DNA of 64,000 bases. It comes from Phlegmacium glaucopus. Its lineage: Eukaryota > Basidiomycota > Agaricomycetes > Agaricales > Cortinariaceae. The stretch is from positions 772,244-836,243 of the forward strand of contig MU130477.1 in assembly GCA_015039465.1 (NCBI GenBank). Direction: 5' to 3'. The number at the start of each line of letters is the position of its first letter. Position 1 is the first letter of the stretch. Positions 23,765 through 35,136 of this stretch are shown here, one piece after another. The notes under the pieces are model-generated. The model searched no databases. It had not been told where the DNA came from and saw only the letters and a program-made list of their open reading frames with translations. A program made the translations under genes and the position numbers.

Positions 23765-26700
23765 ATGTTCACCGATATGAAGCACCCACTTGGCAAGTCT
23801 AAGAAAGCAAAACACACATCTCTGACCACCACCGATGCTCTTGGTTCAAGCCCCGGGCCTGAGGTAGAAACTTCGACATCGGCAGCCATAACGAGCATCG
23901 CTGACCTCATGCCATCCGTTCCCGCTAGTGCGGTGGCTGAAAGCGCTCAAGTTAATCAAGCTGTTGAAATAATTTTGAGTATTCAACTAAGTTCACCCAT
24001 CGCGTCCAAAATTACTTATACATCGTCGTCGGTTAGGCTACCCAGGAACACCAAGTCTCTGCCCCAGTACCTGTTATGGAGATCAAGGATCTTTGTCCTG
24101 TAAGCGAACTTAGCCCATCACATTCATAATCGCCCATCGTCGTTGATTAGGCCGCCCATGAACTCCAAGTCACCGCCCAAGTCCCTGCCTTAGGGGAGAT
24201 CAATGATATTGCTCGCGTAAGCTTTCAACTCGACCCATCACATCCAGGATCACTCAATCATTGTTGTCCATCAGACTGACCGCGAACCCCATGTCTCAGT
24301 TGTTCCTGTAGCCCATTCGGAAGAAATTTCGCTCTCCTCGCCTGATACCATAATGCAAGCCAACTTGGGATCTACGGAATCAGAACGAAATCCCTGTGTG
24401 AGTTGCTTACACCCGCTGTTCTTGGCTATTCCTGATGATCAACAGACTGAATATTCCAGCTCGGGTTTCTTTCCGAATGCTGAGAATGTACTCATCGCTG
24501 GCCCCAGCACTTTTGTAAGTCTTCTCTTCTCTCATATTATGCAAAATTTCGCAATAATTATACATATTTTATCTGCCAGAACTATATAATCAATATACCC
24601 CCTACCAATACTGGCCAAGGGCAGATAAAGATCCCTCTACCTCAAAAACCAAACCCAAGTCCAATCTTTACTGGGCGGAAAGATGTACTCAACAAACTTG
24701 AGAATATTTTTGGTCCTTGTACTAATAGTCAACGGATGTCAAGGTGTTCTTGTCTCCTCTGGGGATTGGGAGGGATTGGAAAGACCCAGATCTGTCTCAA
24801 GTTCATAGAAGATATGTCTGACAGGTAAGTGTCTTCACTGTGCATTCATAACACTGTGGATTCATTTCTTACTCTAGTTTTTCACATGTGTTCTGGGTTG
24901 ATGCCTCCTCTCTTGAGAGCATTATAATGTCTTTCAAGGGAATATCCACCATTCCTGCTGCACAGGTTTTTGGTGTAGATGGCTCAGTTGAGTCTGCCCT
25001 CCAGTGGATATCTCAGATTCAAGAGGAATGGTTGATTGTGTTTGATAATGCTGATGATCCTTCTCCAGAGGTGGTGGCCAAGTTCTTTCCCCCAGGTAAC
25101 AGAGGTAATATTCTGATTACTAGCAGAAACAGATCCATGGGAAGGATTGTTTCATTTGAGAACAGAATTGCAATCAATGAGATGGAGGAGTCAGATGCTA
25201 TATCTCTACTTCTCAAGTCTAGCTGTTTGGATCCATTACCTGAGCATCAGCAAGCTGCTAAAAGGATTGTCAATGAACTTGGCTACATTCCTCTTGCTGT
25301 TGATCATGCTGGTGCTTATATTGAAGCTGGGAAATGTGATCTCAAGAAATATCTGAGACAATTCTCCTTGCATCGTCAGACTCTTATGTCAGATGTTGCA
25401 TTCACAGGAGCATCCAATTATAATCAAACAGTGTATGGGACTTGGGATTTATCTTTTAAAGAAATACAAAGGAGAGCTAGCAGACAATCTGACACTGGAA
25501 ATGCACAAGCAGCCCAGGCTGCCATCCTAATTTTTCAAATATGTGCTTTCTATCATCATAGTAATATTTCCAAAGACATATTCCAATATGCTGCTGAGGA
25601 GTCCAGGAAATATACTATTGATAGTGAGGTAGCTGAAAAGCTGCCCCAGGCAATCAATTTATTGGATTATACTCTACTTGCACTGGACAATGATGGTCAC
25701 TGGGATGACTTCCTGTTTGGGCAAGGTATTGGTGTGCTTCTGTCATTCTCCTTGATGAAAAGAGGACAATCATCTGAAATGTTGTCTATTCATCCTTTGG
25801 TGCACTGCTGGAGTCGAGAGCGAATGTCAAAATCTGAGCAGCAAAGAATATGGCAGATAGGAAGCATAATTTTGTCCTGTGCAATCCCAGAGAGATTTAC
25901 AAGTCAGGATTATGCATTACGGCGATTGATTCTTCCACATATCAAGGCAAATGAGTTACAGGGAAGGCAGATGGGACTTATCAGGTGCTACTATGATGAT
26001 AAATATACCAAATTTGCACTAGTAATGAGGGAAAATGGAGACTGGAATGAGGCAGAGCAGCTACAGGCTCAAGTCATGGACATGAGGAAGAAGCTTCTTG
26101 GTGTAGAACATCCATCCACCCTCTCAAGCATGGGAAATCTGGCAGCCACATACTGTAATCAGGGAAGGTGGAGTAAAGCAGAGCAGCTAGAGGTTCAAGT
26201 CATGGATGCGAATAAGAAGCTTCTTGGAGCAGAACATCCAGACACTCTCACAAGCATGGGAAATCTAGCAGCTACATACAGTAATCAGGGGAGGTGGAAT
26301 GAGGCAGAAAAGCTAGAGGTTCAAGTCATGGACATGAACAAAAAGCTTTGTGGTGCAGAACATCCAGATACTCTCACAACCATGGCAAATCTAGCAGCCA
26401 CATATCACAATCAGGGAAGGTGGAATGAAGCAGAGCAGCTAGAGGTTCAAGTCATGGACATGAGCAAGAAGCTTCTTGGTGAAGAACATCCAGACACCCT
26501 CACTAGCATAGGAAATCTAGCAGTCACATACTGTAATCAGGGAAGATGGAATAAGGCAGAGAAACTAGAGGTTCAAGTCATAGACATGAGGAAGAAGCTT
26601 CTTGGTGCAGAACATCCAGACACCCTGACAAGCATGGCAAATCTAGCAGTAACATACTGGAATCAGGGAAGATGGAATGAGGCAGAGCCAATGGAGGTTC

Positions 26701-28400
26701 AAGTCATGGACATGAGGAAGGAGCTTCTTGGTGCAGAACATCCATCCACCTTGATGAGCATGGGAAATTTAGCAGCCACATACCGTAATCAGGGAAGGTG
26801 GAATGAGGCAGAGCAGTTAGAGGTTCAAGTCATGGACATGAACAAGAATCTTCTTGGTGCAGAACATCCAGACACCCTGACAAGCATGGCAAATCTAGCG
26901 GCCACATATCGTAATCAGGGAAGGTGGAATGAAGCAGAGCAGCTAGAGGTTCAAGTAATGGACATGAGAAAGGAGCTTCTTGGTGCAGAACACCCAGACA
27001 CCCTCTCAAGTATGGCAAATCTAGCAGTCACATATCATAATCAGGGAAGGTGGAATGAGGCAGAGCAGCTAGAGGTTCAAGTCATGGACATGAACAAGAA
27101 TCTTCTTGGTGCAGAACATCCAGACACCCTCTTAAGCATGGGAAATATAGCAGCCACATACCGTAATCAGGGAAGGTGGAATGAGGCAGAGCAGCTAGAG
27201 GTTCAAGTTATGGACATGAGCAAGAAGCTTCTTGGTGCAGAACATCCATCCACCCTCTCAAGCATGGCAAACCTAGCAGCCACATATCATAATCAGGGAA
27301 GATGGAATGAGGCAGCACAGCTAGAGGTGCAAGTTATGGACACAAACAAGAAACATCTTGGTGCAGAACATCCAGATACCCTCTCAAGCATGGGACATCT
27401 AGCAGCCACATATCGTAATCAGGGAAGGTGGAATGATGCAGAGCAGCTTGAGATTCATGTCATGGACATGAGAAAGGAGCTTCTTGGTGCAGAACATCCA
27501 TCCACCCTGATGAGCATGGGAAATCTAGCAGCCACATACCGTAATCAGGGAAGATGGAATGAAGCAGAGCAGCTAGAGGTTCAAGTCATGGACATGAATA
27601 AGAAGCTTCTTGGTGAAGAACATCCAGACACCCTGACAAGCATGGCAAATCTAGCAGCCACATATCATAATCAAGGAAGGTGGAATGAAGCAGAGCAGCT
27701 AGAGGTTCAAGTCATGGACATGAGCCATGAGCTTCTTGGTGCAGAACACCCAGACACCCTCATTAGCATGGGAAATCTAGCAGTCACATATCATAATCAG
27801 GGAAGGTGGAATGAACAAGAATCTTCTTGGTGCAGAACATCCAGACACCCTCTTAAGTATGGGAAATATAGCAGCCACATACCGTAATCAGGGAAGATGG
27901 AATGAGGCAGAGGAGCTAGAGGTTCAAGTTATGGATATGAGGAAAAGGCTTCTTGGTGCAGAACATCCATCCACCCTCTCAAGCATGGAAAATCTAGCAG
28001 CCACATACCATAATCAGGGAAGATGGAATGAAGCAGAGCAGATATTTCTTCAAGTCATGGATATGAGGAAGAAACTTCTTGGTGAAGAACATCCATCCAC
28101 CCTCTCATGCATGTCAAGTCTAGCAACAACATATTATAATCAGGGAAGGTGGAATGAGGCAGAGGAGCTAGAGGTTCAAGTTCTAGACATGAGGAAAAGG
28201 CTTCTTGGTGCAGAACATCCATCCACCCTCTCAAGCATGGAAAATCTAGCAGCCACATATTGTAATCAGGGAAGGTGGAGAGAGGCAGAGCAGTTAGAGA
28301 ATCAGGTCATGGACATCAAAAGAAACTTCTTGGTGCACAACATCCAGACACCCTCATAAGCATGGAAAATCTTGTAGCCTCATAATGACATTAGTGAAGG
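23765..28400 (+). pseudogene. NB-ARC-TPR STAND protein, copy B (broken donor and TPR frameshift)
   Basis: It has the same exon plan as copy A: short N-terminal exons from 23765, a P-loop exon with WGLGGIGKTQI at about 24603-24824, and a large last exon from about 24881. NB-ARC motifs FWVDASS, WLIVFDNADD, GNILITSR and YIPLAVDHAGAY are kept. Two lesions are visible. The exon 1 donor that is ACA|GTGAGT in copy A reads ATTTTGAGT here, so the GT is lost. At about 27812 a 35-base deletion between two ATGA tetranucleotides joins NEAEQ to the next MNKN, shifts the frame and ends translation at 27887 after about 14 TPR units. Four more TPR units continue in the other frame to about 28320, where a second slip occurs. 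A C-terminally shortened protein from an internal start remains possible, so it could still be expressed. Confidence 0.8.
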
Positions 28401-28821
28401 CCCTGGAATGAGGCAGATGTTGGAATTATTGATCCGATCATATCAGTATCGCGCAATATTGCATCATTTGATTAGTTTTGATATCAGTCCAATGGCGGAT
28501 ATGACTTGTAGATAAGCATAGCCACATTTTCTATGTATATAAACTCTAAACCGTTGAGGTGAATCCTCATTGGTTTAAACCAATATACCTGATATCCAAT
28601 CATTGCACTATGCTACTGAATTATAGCTCTGTTGCAACTGCATATACTTTAAACCTGACATCTAAAATTCAACAGCAGAGCATATGAAGGTTCAAGTGAC
28701 ATTGAGTACACTTGCAATCAGAAGTATTGAATAGGACAATAGTGATTGAAGTCTGAAGAACCAGCCAAAGTATAGAACAATTTGTACCTTACCTTATGAT
28801 ATGTCTTTTCTGCAAGGTATC
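28401..28821. other. 3' flank of NB-ARC-TPR copy B
   Basis: Non-coding. From about 28690 it is related to the 3' flank of copy A (4800-4910), sharing gaagaacca-ccaaagtata and ttgagtacacttg. No independent gene is seen. Confidence 0.45.
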
Positions 28822-28827
28822 TACTTA

Positions 28828-29454
28828 GCAAGGGGTATGTACCAGCAAACTCTGGCACACGACCTTGGGAGGGGGGGGGTCAGTCAGCCCTTAAACATAT
28901 TTTTTTTAGGACTTTATTTTTGCCAAAAATGTGGTTCCTGGGTAAAGTCTATGTAGAAATTAGACATATTGCATCATTTTTATCTAGAATGAACCCATTT
29001 TGAGCAAAATAATATCAATTTTGCACATTATTATCAAAAAGCTAAGTCACATGTAACAAAAATAGGCCATTGTTGAGTAAATCAGTGCCTTTCTCTCTCT
29101 CTAAGCATTGTCAAAGTCTAAATTTGCAAATTGACTGTAAATTTCTTATTTTCTTCTAGTTTTCTTTACTAAATGAATATCACTTTAGTATTGTCTCACA
29201 TGCCAAGGACTACTTGGAAGACCAATAGGAAGTTGGTTCTGTGATGATGAACACAAAAAGATGTGGGGTATATGGTTGGGAGTCAAAAGTGGTGATAATT
29301 AAATTTAAATTTTATTAAAAAAAACATAAAATATAATTATATAAATCATGTGACCTTCCTAATTAGGCAAGTGGGGAGGGGGGGGAGGGTCCTGGGAGCC
29401 TTAAACGCAAAAAACAAGGTCGTGTAGCTGAGTTTGTGCATGCATACCCCTTGC
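28828..29454. mobile_element. Non-autonomous TIR transposon (MITE-like), 627 bases
   Basis: The left end begins GCAAGGGGTATG and the right end is CATACCCCTTGC. The inverted similarity runs further inwards: CACACGACCTTG on the left faces CAAGGTCGTGT on the right, and G-rich runs lie on both sides. TACTTA lies directly outside both ends (28822-28827 and 29455-29460). The copy A 3' flank has the uninterrupted sequence tatctacaccttagtttgtgc at the equivalent place (about 4965), so this is an insertion. A TA target within the TACTTA context (Tc1/mariner) is an alternative reading. There is no transposase inside; it carries A/T-rich filler and a G8 tract. Confidence 0.75.
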
Positions 29455-29460
29455 TACTTA

Positions 29461-30600
29461 GTTTGTGCACCACAGCTTGTGCATAGCAGTACAAGACTAC
29501 AAGTCCATTATTTACTCTCTGAAATATACAATGAATGTACCCTTAAAGCCCTTCTTTTTGGTTTTCATTGTGCAGTGGAGATTATTGCATCTAAGTACTC
29601 AGAAAACAATTTGATTTCATTGACATACCATTACTTGTTGGATTTTCGGGACTAGCAGTGCCTGTTACAAGTGCTCGAAATATTACTAAGCAAATGTAAT
29701 GTAAATAAAATGTAAGTATAAGTCCCTAAAATGGTAATAACTGTCTGAGCACGATAATTTCCACATTACTATGATACCAGATGGCAGATTATTCCCCTCA
29801 GTGTGATCTGTTATTCAAACAGTAAATTGCTCATCACCCAAGATATATAGCTATATAGCTTTTTGTCACTGTGTGTTCTTGTAATTCAGCATTAATTATA
29901 TGTGTCTATTCAGAACATACAGCTCCAACAGTTAAATCAATTTATCAAGCCTTGTTATCTGTGACCACCTTCATTTTATGAATTTCTCTTTTTGGATGTA
30001 TTTCTGGGACTTTTCTGAAATTCGCACCAAAGGGAAATTGTGCAGACACTGAAGGCAGCTGGGTTTTCTTTGGAAAATAAAGAAACACCTCAATGCAAAT
30101 CTTTACATTTTCAAAATTGAATCCTTTTTTATCTCACATACCCTATCAAAGAGCTTTTTATACTCCCCCCCATTCCAATCAGAGTCTCTTGATGTTGAAT
30201 GAACATTGCCAGCCTAGTGTTGTTGAACTTGATAAATTATAACCTTGAACCATGCAATCTCAATGCAAGGCCATTCTATTAAGGTTGCATTCAAAACCAG
30301 GACTCCAGGAGAATCCAATCCCTATCAATGCTGTTCAATTGGTTGTACTGTTGTTGTACTGAGCAATTACTGGCCAATTCTTCAAGTGACAAGAACAGTG
30401 TTCCTACTCAGCCTCAACGTTGGATCCAAAGACCTAAATAACCGACCGAATACCTTGAAATTCACAAAGTTGAAATGCCTTATCAGTGTTTGCATCTTGA
30501 TCATGTTCATCCTACTTCTAATAAGTGCGTATACAGACTTTATATTTGAGCATGAGAGGCAAATGAATCTGCAGTCATAATTGGGCGACCTCAAATACCA
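29461..30600. other. AT-rich intergenic sequence
   Basis: The first 700 bases continue the copy B 3' flank, related to 4970-5650 after copy A (for example ctgaaatatacaatga, gatttcattgaca). No supported gene was seen; frames between 30245 and 30580 have no recognisable features. Confidence 0.4.
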
Positions 30601-30612
30601 GCTTGGCGAATT

Positions 30613-31329
30613 TTGAATGGACCTATGGAACATGACAAGAAAGGGACTAGTACGACAAACAACAAGAGGATATGCTCGAACACACTGGGGACAGCGAGAC
30701 CCCCTCAACTTCGCAAGTTCCCTTTAGTAGATCAGGCAATGCTTGACAAACTAGACCGAAGGCACAGGGCCTCTTTGCCTGATGATCCATCTGCCGCGCC
30801 AGCTCAATGGCCACCTATCATACATAACCCACATTCCAGAACGACATCATTCAAGCTCCCTAACCAACCTTAAACCACATGCAAATCATCCACGGATCCA
30901 GGACCATGTCGTTCCATTTTCCCACTACGAATCGCCGAAAGACAATCCAAAGTGCGAATGCACATCCCGCGGCTTCTTCAGCTAACCAAATCCTTGAATC
31001 GGAATTTTGTCCTGGACTCCTGGTTTGGGAGCTTCTCTGTGCGACAAAGAGTGGTTCTTAAGGCAAGATACGTTACTAATCAGGGCCCTTTGAAAGCTCA
31101 GCTTGTGTCGATTTCTTCAGGACGGCCATCAACCTACACAGAAATATTGCAGATAGAACCAACATATGCAAACCAGGATGTGTCATGTTTACTGCTTGGC
31201 AATCTGAACTATCCAGTGGCTTCTCTACAACGTCTGGATGCGGGAAGCCTACCAGTTTTCATGTCGGTCAAGACGTCTTCAATCAACAGAAGACATAAAC
31301 AACAAATCTCTCGGGACCTCCGTCCTTGA
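30613..31329 (+). CDS. Uncharacterised short frames (doubtful)
   Basis: Open stretches at 30613-30873 (basic, with DKLDRRHRASLPDDPS) and 30952-31329 (with LDSWFGSFSVRQR, LDAGSLPVFMSVK) could be exons of one gene. I could not connect them with convincing splice sites and do not recognise a family. Kept only as a flag. Confidence 0.15.
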
Positions 31330-31497
31330 CGCTTTTTTTTCGAACCACCAGTTATCATCGTAAACTGGCATCTTCGCTATCCAGTTTTCACAACTTCTTT
31401 CGCCAACCAAATATCAAGTCTCTCGTATTCTTCAGCTATATTCAACCTCGCAGAACGACTAGAGCCTGTAAGACCATATCTAGCGGTCTATTGGCGG

Positions 31498-31911
31498 ATG
31501 AAGACCATCAATCCAGAGTCGCTCCTTGAATGCGCACATGCCCTCGTAGATGTCCTCGCTCGTATTCTCCACGAGAAAGAACACAACACGCCGGGGAATG
31601 AGGCTTTATTCTCCAAGAATATCGCAAGGACAACCGCAAGGACAATCTGGTTTGCCAGTGATTATCCTTGTCCCATCGCTCGGCGTACACCTACCCAAGC
31701 TCGTCCGGTTATAATAGCCAAGTCTGGAACCTTCAAAGACTTTGAAATAAGGCGCGAAGAGGCTGTCAATATTCTATGTGACGCATTTGATGATGAGCAT
31801 GGCGAGCTGAGGAAATGGAAGTTGACTGACTTTGCGGAAAGCATTGAACTTCGTAGAGGACCAGACGACGAGCCTCTTCAAGATTCAGGAGTGTCAAGCA
31901 TACTGGAATAA
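31498..31911 (+). CDS. Uncharacterised acidic protein or last exon, 137 codons
   Basis: Begins with ATG (MKTINPESLLECAHALV) and stays open to 31911, ending in the acidic segment FDDEHGELRKWKLTDFAESI and PDDEPLQDSG. Codon use looks coding-like, and a helical amphipathic start is visible. No family is recognised. It may be the 3' exon of a gene whose earlier exons lie in 30950-31490. Confidence 0.3.
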   Translation: MKTINPESLLECAHALVDVLARILHEKEHNTPGNEALFSKNIARTTARTIWFASDYPCPIARRTPTQARPVIIAKSGTFKDFEIRREEAVNILCDAFDDEHGELRKWKLTDFAESIELRRGPDDEPLQDSGVSSILE

Positions 31912-32291
31912 TTAATCAGTATCAAAGCAGCAATATTCATCAACAAGTGTAGTCGGAAAAGGTCTGCCACTCTTCAACTCCACTGAGTGCAGGTTATTTT
32001 ATACCCCCCAGCTCCTTCACCAAGCAGGTGGTTGATGCCAGGAGGGCGCTTGGGTCAGAACCAAAGCAACATATTTGAGAAATATCATCAATACTTTTAG
32101 GTGAATGCACAGTCCACAACCAGCTGGGAGGGACGATTGCTGGGCGTAAATAAAAAACATCCTGACATGGCAAGGCCCAAAGATCAGAAGAAAGGACATG
32201 AATAGCATACAAATTTTCTTCCTAATCGTCATAGCGTGATAAAATGTAAGTAAAAACTTTCGCGCACCCAACGACCGGATAGAAAGTTCGA
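31912..32291. other. Intergenic region
   Basis: Between the 31498-31911 frame and the 3' end of the eS10 gene. It probably holds the eS10 3'UTR on the minus strand. Nothing else is seen. Confidence 0.4.
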
Positions 32292-32848
32292 CTACTCCCG
32301 AGGAGCACCCCGACCTACACCAGCGAATTGTGGCCTGTATTCTCCTGGTGCACCTTCCTCTTTCTTGCTGCGGTATCCATCACGGTCTCCTCCACGGGGT
32401 GCGCGATATGCTCCCTCTCCACCTCCACCGGGACGAACAGTAGCAGGGCGGGCGGGGCGGGCAGCCTTTTTGTGTGTGGCGGGCACAATTTCGGATGGGA
32501 GATGGAGCCTACGAGCATAAGATTATGATATATGATAAATAAAGAAATGAGCCATACCACTCGCGAAGGTACTCAACGCCCTCTGGGGTGAGTACATAGT
32601 AATACCATTGCCACGAAAATTGGGTCTTTACAAAACCCCTTGAGGTGAGACTTTGGAGAGCCTTGATGACTTGAAGGTTGGGAACATCAAGCTCTTCGTG
32701 CTTCGGCGCATTGAAGTCTTTTTTTGCTACAAGAACACCCTCTACAGGAAAAAATCAACGATAAATGAGAGCCGTTCGAGAAAAGATAACACCTACCCTT
32801 GAAGAGGTTTTCGTAGATAACACGCCTGTTTTGTTTCGAGATGATCAT
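32292..32848 (-). CDS. RPS10: 40S ribosomal protein eS10 (RPS10), 3 exons
   Basis: Structural protein of the small ribosomal subunit beak. Exons on the minus strand are 32848-32797, 32741-32558 and 32508-32292, giving 150 aa with all phases matching. The product starts [20 protein letters not shown]. It contains [37 protein letters not shown] and VEYLREWLHLP, and ends in the usual basic/Gly-rich tail ([19 protein letters not shown]). The length fits the eukaryotic family. Both introns are about 50 bases and have GT-AG borders. The gene is intact and is a useful single-copy landmark. Confidence 0.95.
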
Positions 32849-34311
32849 GCTGGGCTTACGGTTATATCGATGCGGAAGCTGAATAGAAAAAAAGACATTC
32901 AATTATCTCCCCAAATACAACAGATCGTAAAAGACATACTGCAAGAAGATTGCACTTGTTTCCGGGCTGTTAGAAAGTCAAAAGAAAAGCATTAGTCAAG
33001 TCCTCAAACGTCATCCAAAAGATATTGAGCCCATCCAACTCATTCCAACCAACTAAATTGCGCGAAACACCGTTTCATGGCTTCTGGATGTTTCTATTAA
33101 GTGATTTAGCATACTCACAGCGAGGGTTTTGAGGATGGGGACGAGGAAAGTTCTTGGCGGCGACGGGCGTTGGGCAGACACAACAGTGGCTGAAGTGTGG
33201 ATTTGATTGGCTGTGGCCTTTGTGACTTACGTAACAACTCTTGTGCTCTGACCACCTTCAAGTTGAAGAGCGCTGCGCATGATCTAGCTGACCGAGGGAC
33301 GCATAACGGTAAAAAGTGCGTAATATCTGTTGTGTGTTTGCAGACCACCTCAGTAAAACATGATGGCAGCTCTGTTGTTATATCATTACGGGACCAACGA
33401 GAACCTTGTATCATCTTGCCCTCTTGCCTTCTCGTATACTAGGAATGACTTGTACCTTCTGACATTTACTAAATCTACCGGATAATGGAAATACCTGCAA
33501 GTCAACCCTGGGCTTTGTCTGCATCAATTTCTTGATTTCTCCTCATTGGAAAAATATCATACTCGGTACGATGTTTTTGATCCTTCTCGCCATCCTGAGG
33601 CTTCCTCGTCGCTCTCTCTTTACCACAGTTCCCTGCGATATCTCTCAAGGCTGAGCATCGTTATGGAAGTGTTCTTCAGACTGCGAAAACGGAAGGATAT
33701 AGTCTTGAAACTTGAAGTCCCCAAAGTGTTTTGTTTGGATCTTTACGTTAGCAGATTCAGTGGTTGATCGACATTGCAACATTATGGTCATCTAAATCTT
33801 ATGGCAGTCCCTACACTGCAAATGCTGCGAGCTCTCTAACAAAGACGGCCACGTTTCAATTCCCCGGCGCGATCATTCATAATAAGGCTATGTTTGCAAG
33901 TTCCGTCAACTATCTCCGTAGATCCCCCAATCACAAGTTTTATGGGCTTTACTTGTTTCCTCGAGTCATTCCACTACTTTCCGTGCAGTTTAACGTCAAA
34001 ATCCTGTGCCATAGAGGTCACTTCTTCCAAACCCTCCTGTTAGAAACACTCACATAGGAGTTGAAATATAGTCGTAATTTAGTCATGCGACCGTTCTGTG
34101 TATGGAATTTCTTGTGTTGCAGCGCGCGACCGTTTCTCAAAAAGGACATGGATCACGGAAACTTCCGAACATTGCCAGTTGTTTCCTTCAAGCTTACTGC
34201 ATCTATCATGGTTTCAAGTTTTGCTTGCTATGAATATGATTTCTCTGGTAAGCCAGGGTGGACTTGAATCAAATCGAGTGATAGCAAAGCCAACCAATAT
34301 CTAGTAATATA
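32849..34311. other. Intergenic region between eS10 and a phosphotransferase
   Basis: Short frames on both strands (for example 33546-33767 and 33764-34057), none recognisable. The first few hundred bases must hold the eS10 promoter and 5'UTR, possibly with a 5'UTR intron, since a stretch near 33110-33130 has an acceptor-like tctgcag-type context on either strand. No repeats were noticed. Confidence 0.35.
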
Positions 34312-35136
34312 TCAACAGCCGATAACTTGTCGAAGAAGCTGGATGGGACGAGTGTAATCGTCGCCTGCAGTTGAAAGGTGATCTGAAACGATGCGGAACA
34401 TAAGTGCTCTGGTGAAAACTTGTCGCTGTGTATCGGTGACTAAATGTCCTCTCGCCCACTCCATGGGCGCATTCTCGCACGCCAAGGCATCAACGACAAC
34501 AATGGCGGTTGCAAAGCTGCGAGGACGCCAATATGGCGAAATATCGATAACGGCGGGTGATTTCCCCGGGTGAAACAGCGTATTTCCTGTCAGATCGCCG
34601 TGGATGATTTGGCACGGTTCGGATGGGGCTGGGATGCTCTCTAATATTGCCAATAGCTCGTTCAAGAAGGGGGCGGCCCGGATACCCTTTTCTACCGCTT
34701 GCTCTCCCCATGCAACGCGATCTGCGATGCCCCACGGGTCTTGTCTGCCATCTAGATACTGCGGGCGGGCGACATCTTTGACATAGTCACAAAAATGCTC
34801 TCCAGCACGGATTATATCGTCCCATCGCCTCGGCTCTGTCGCACCCTCGAGACGGTTCCATGCCGTCCATTCATCAACGATGAGTTCTCCATCTCGCGTC
34901 TTCCTGGGCGCAGAGAGACGGAGGTCATCCCTTCCAGTTAAGGGAGTGAGTACCTCCGCCTGCCATTGCAATGCTTCGGGGGTCATGTCCAATCGCTTCA
35001 GAATTATGTCACCAGCGCGGAAGGTTGTTCCACGCCCACCAGACACGGGCTCGAGTGGTGGAACGGCACCAAAAGCATCAATAACGCGCTGTGAGGGACG
35101 CGGATGTGTCATGGATGTTATGCTGTTATGCTCCAT
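34312..35136 (-). CDS. Aminoglycoside-phosphotransferase-fold protein, intronless
   Basis: A protein of the APH/choline-kinase-like fold. The catalytic loop reads IIHGDLTGNTLFHP and the metal-binding segment AVIDISPYWRP (residues about 190-220). The N-lobe carries GGRGTTFRAGDIILKR. I place the start at 35136 (MEHNSITSM); 35112 (MTHPRPSQRVIDAFG) is equally possible and closer to the bacterial family start. The reading frame is a single 260-275 codon exon, while neighbours are intron-rich. The sequence style (HGDLTGN, IDISPYWRP) recalls the actinobacterial TIGR02569-like group. I infer an old transfer from bacteria, but a search is needed. The substrate is unknown. Confidence 0.75.
   Translation of the reverse strand: MEHNSITSMTHPRPSQRVIDAFGAVPPLEPVSGGRGTTFRAGDIILKRLDMTPEALQWQAEVLTPLTGRDDLRLSAPRKTRDGELIVDEWTAWNRLEGATEPRRWDDIIRAGEHFCDYVKDVARPQYLDGRQDPWGIADRVAWGEQAVEKGIRAAPFLNELLAILESIPAPSEPCQIIHGDLTGNTLFHPGKSPAVIDISPYWRPRSFATAIVVVDALACENAPMEWARGHLVTDTQRQVFTRALMFRIVSDHLSTAGDDYTRPIQLLRQVIGC

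Larger units (their letters stand above)
19480..28400 (+). repeat. Inverted segmental duplication, copy B block
   Basis: The order transposase fragment (-), XRN1 fragment (+), NB-ARC-TPR (+) recurs in the same relative order and orientation at 56300-46454 on the opposite strand. Copy A shares only the NB-ARC-TPR part and its flank from about 620. So there are two large inverted copies and one shorter one. Confidence 0.85.
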
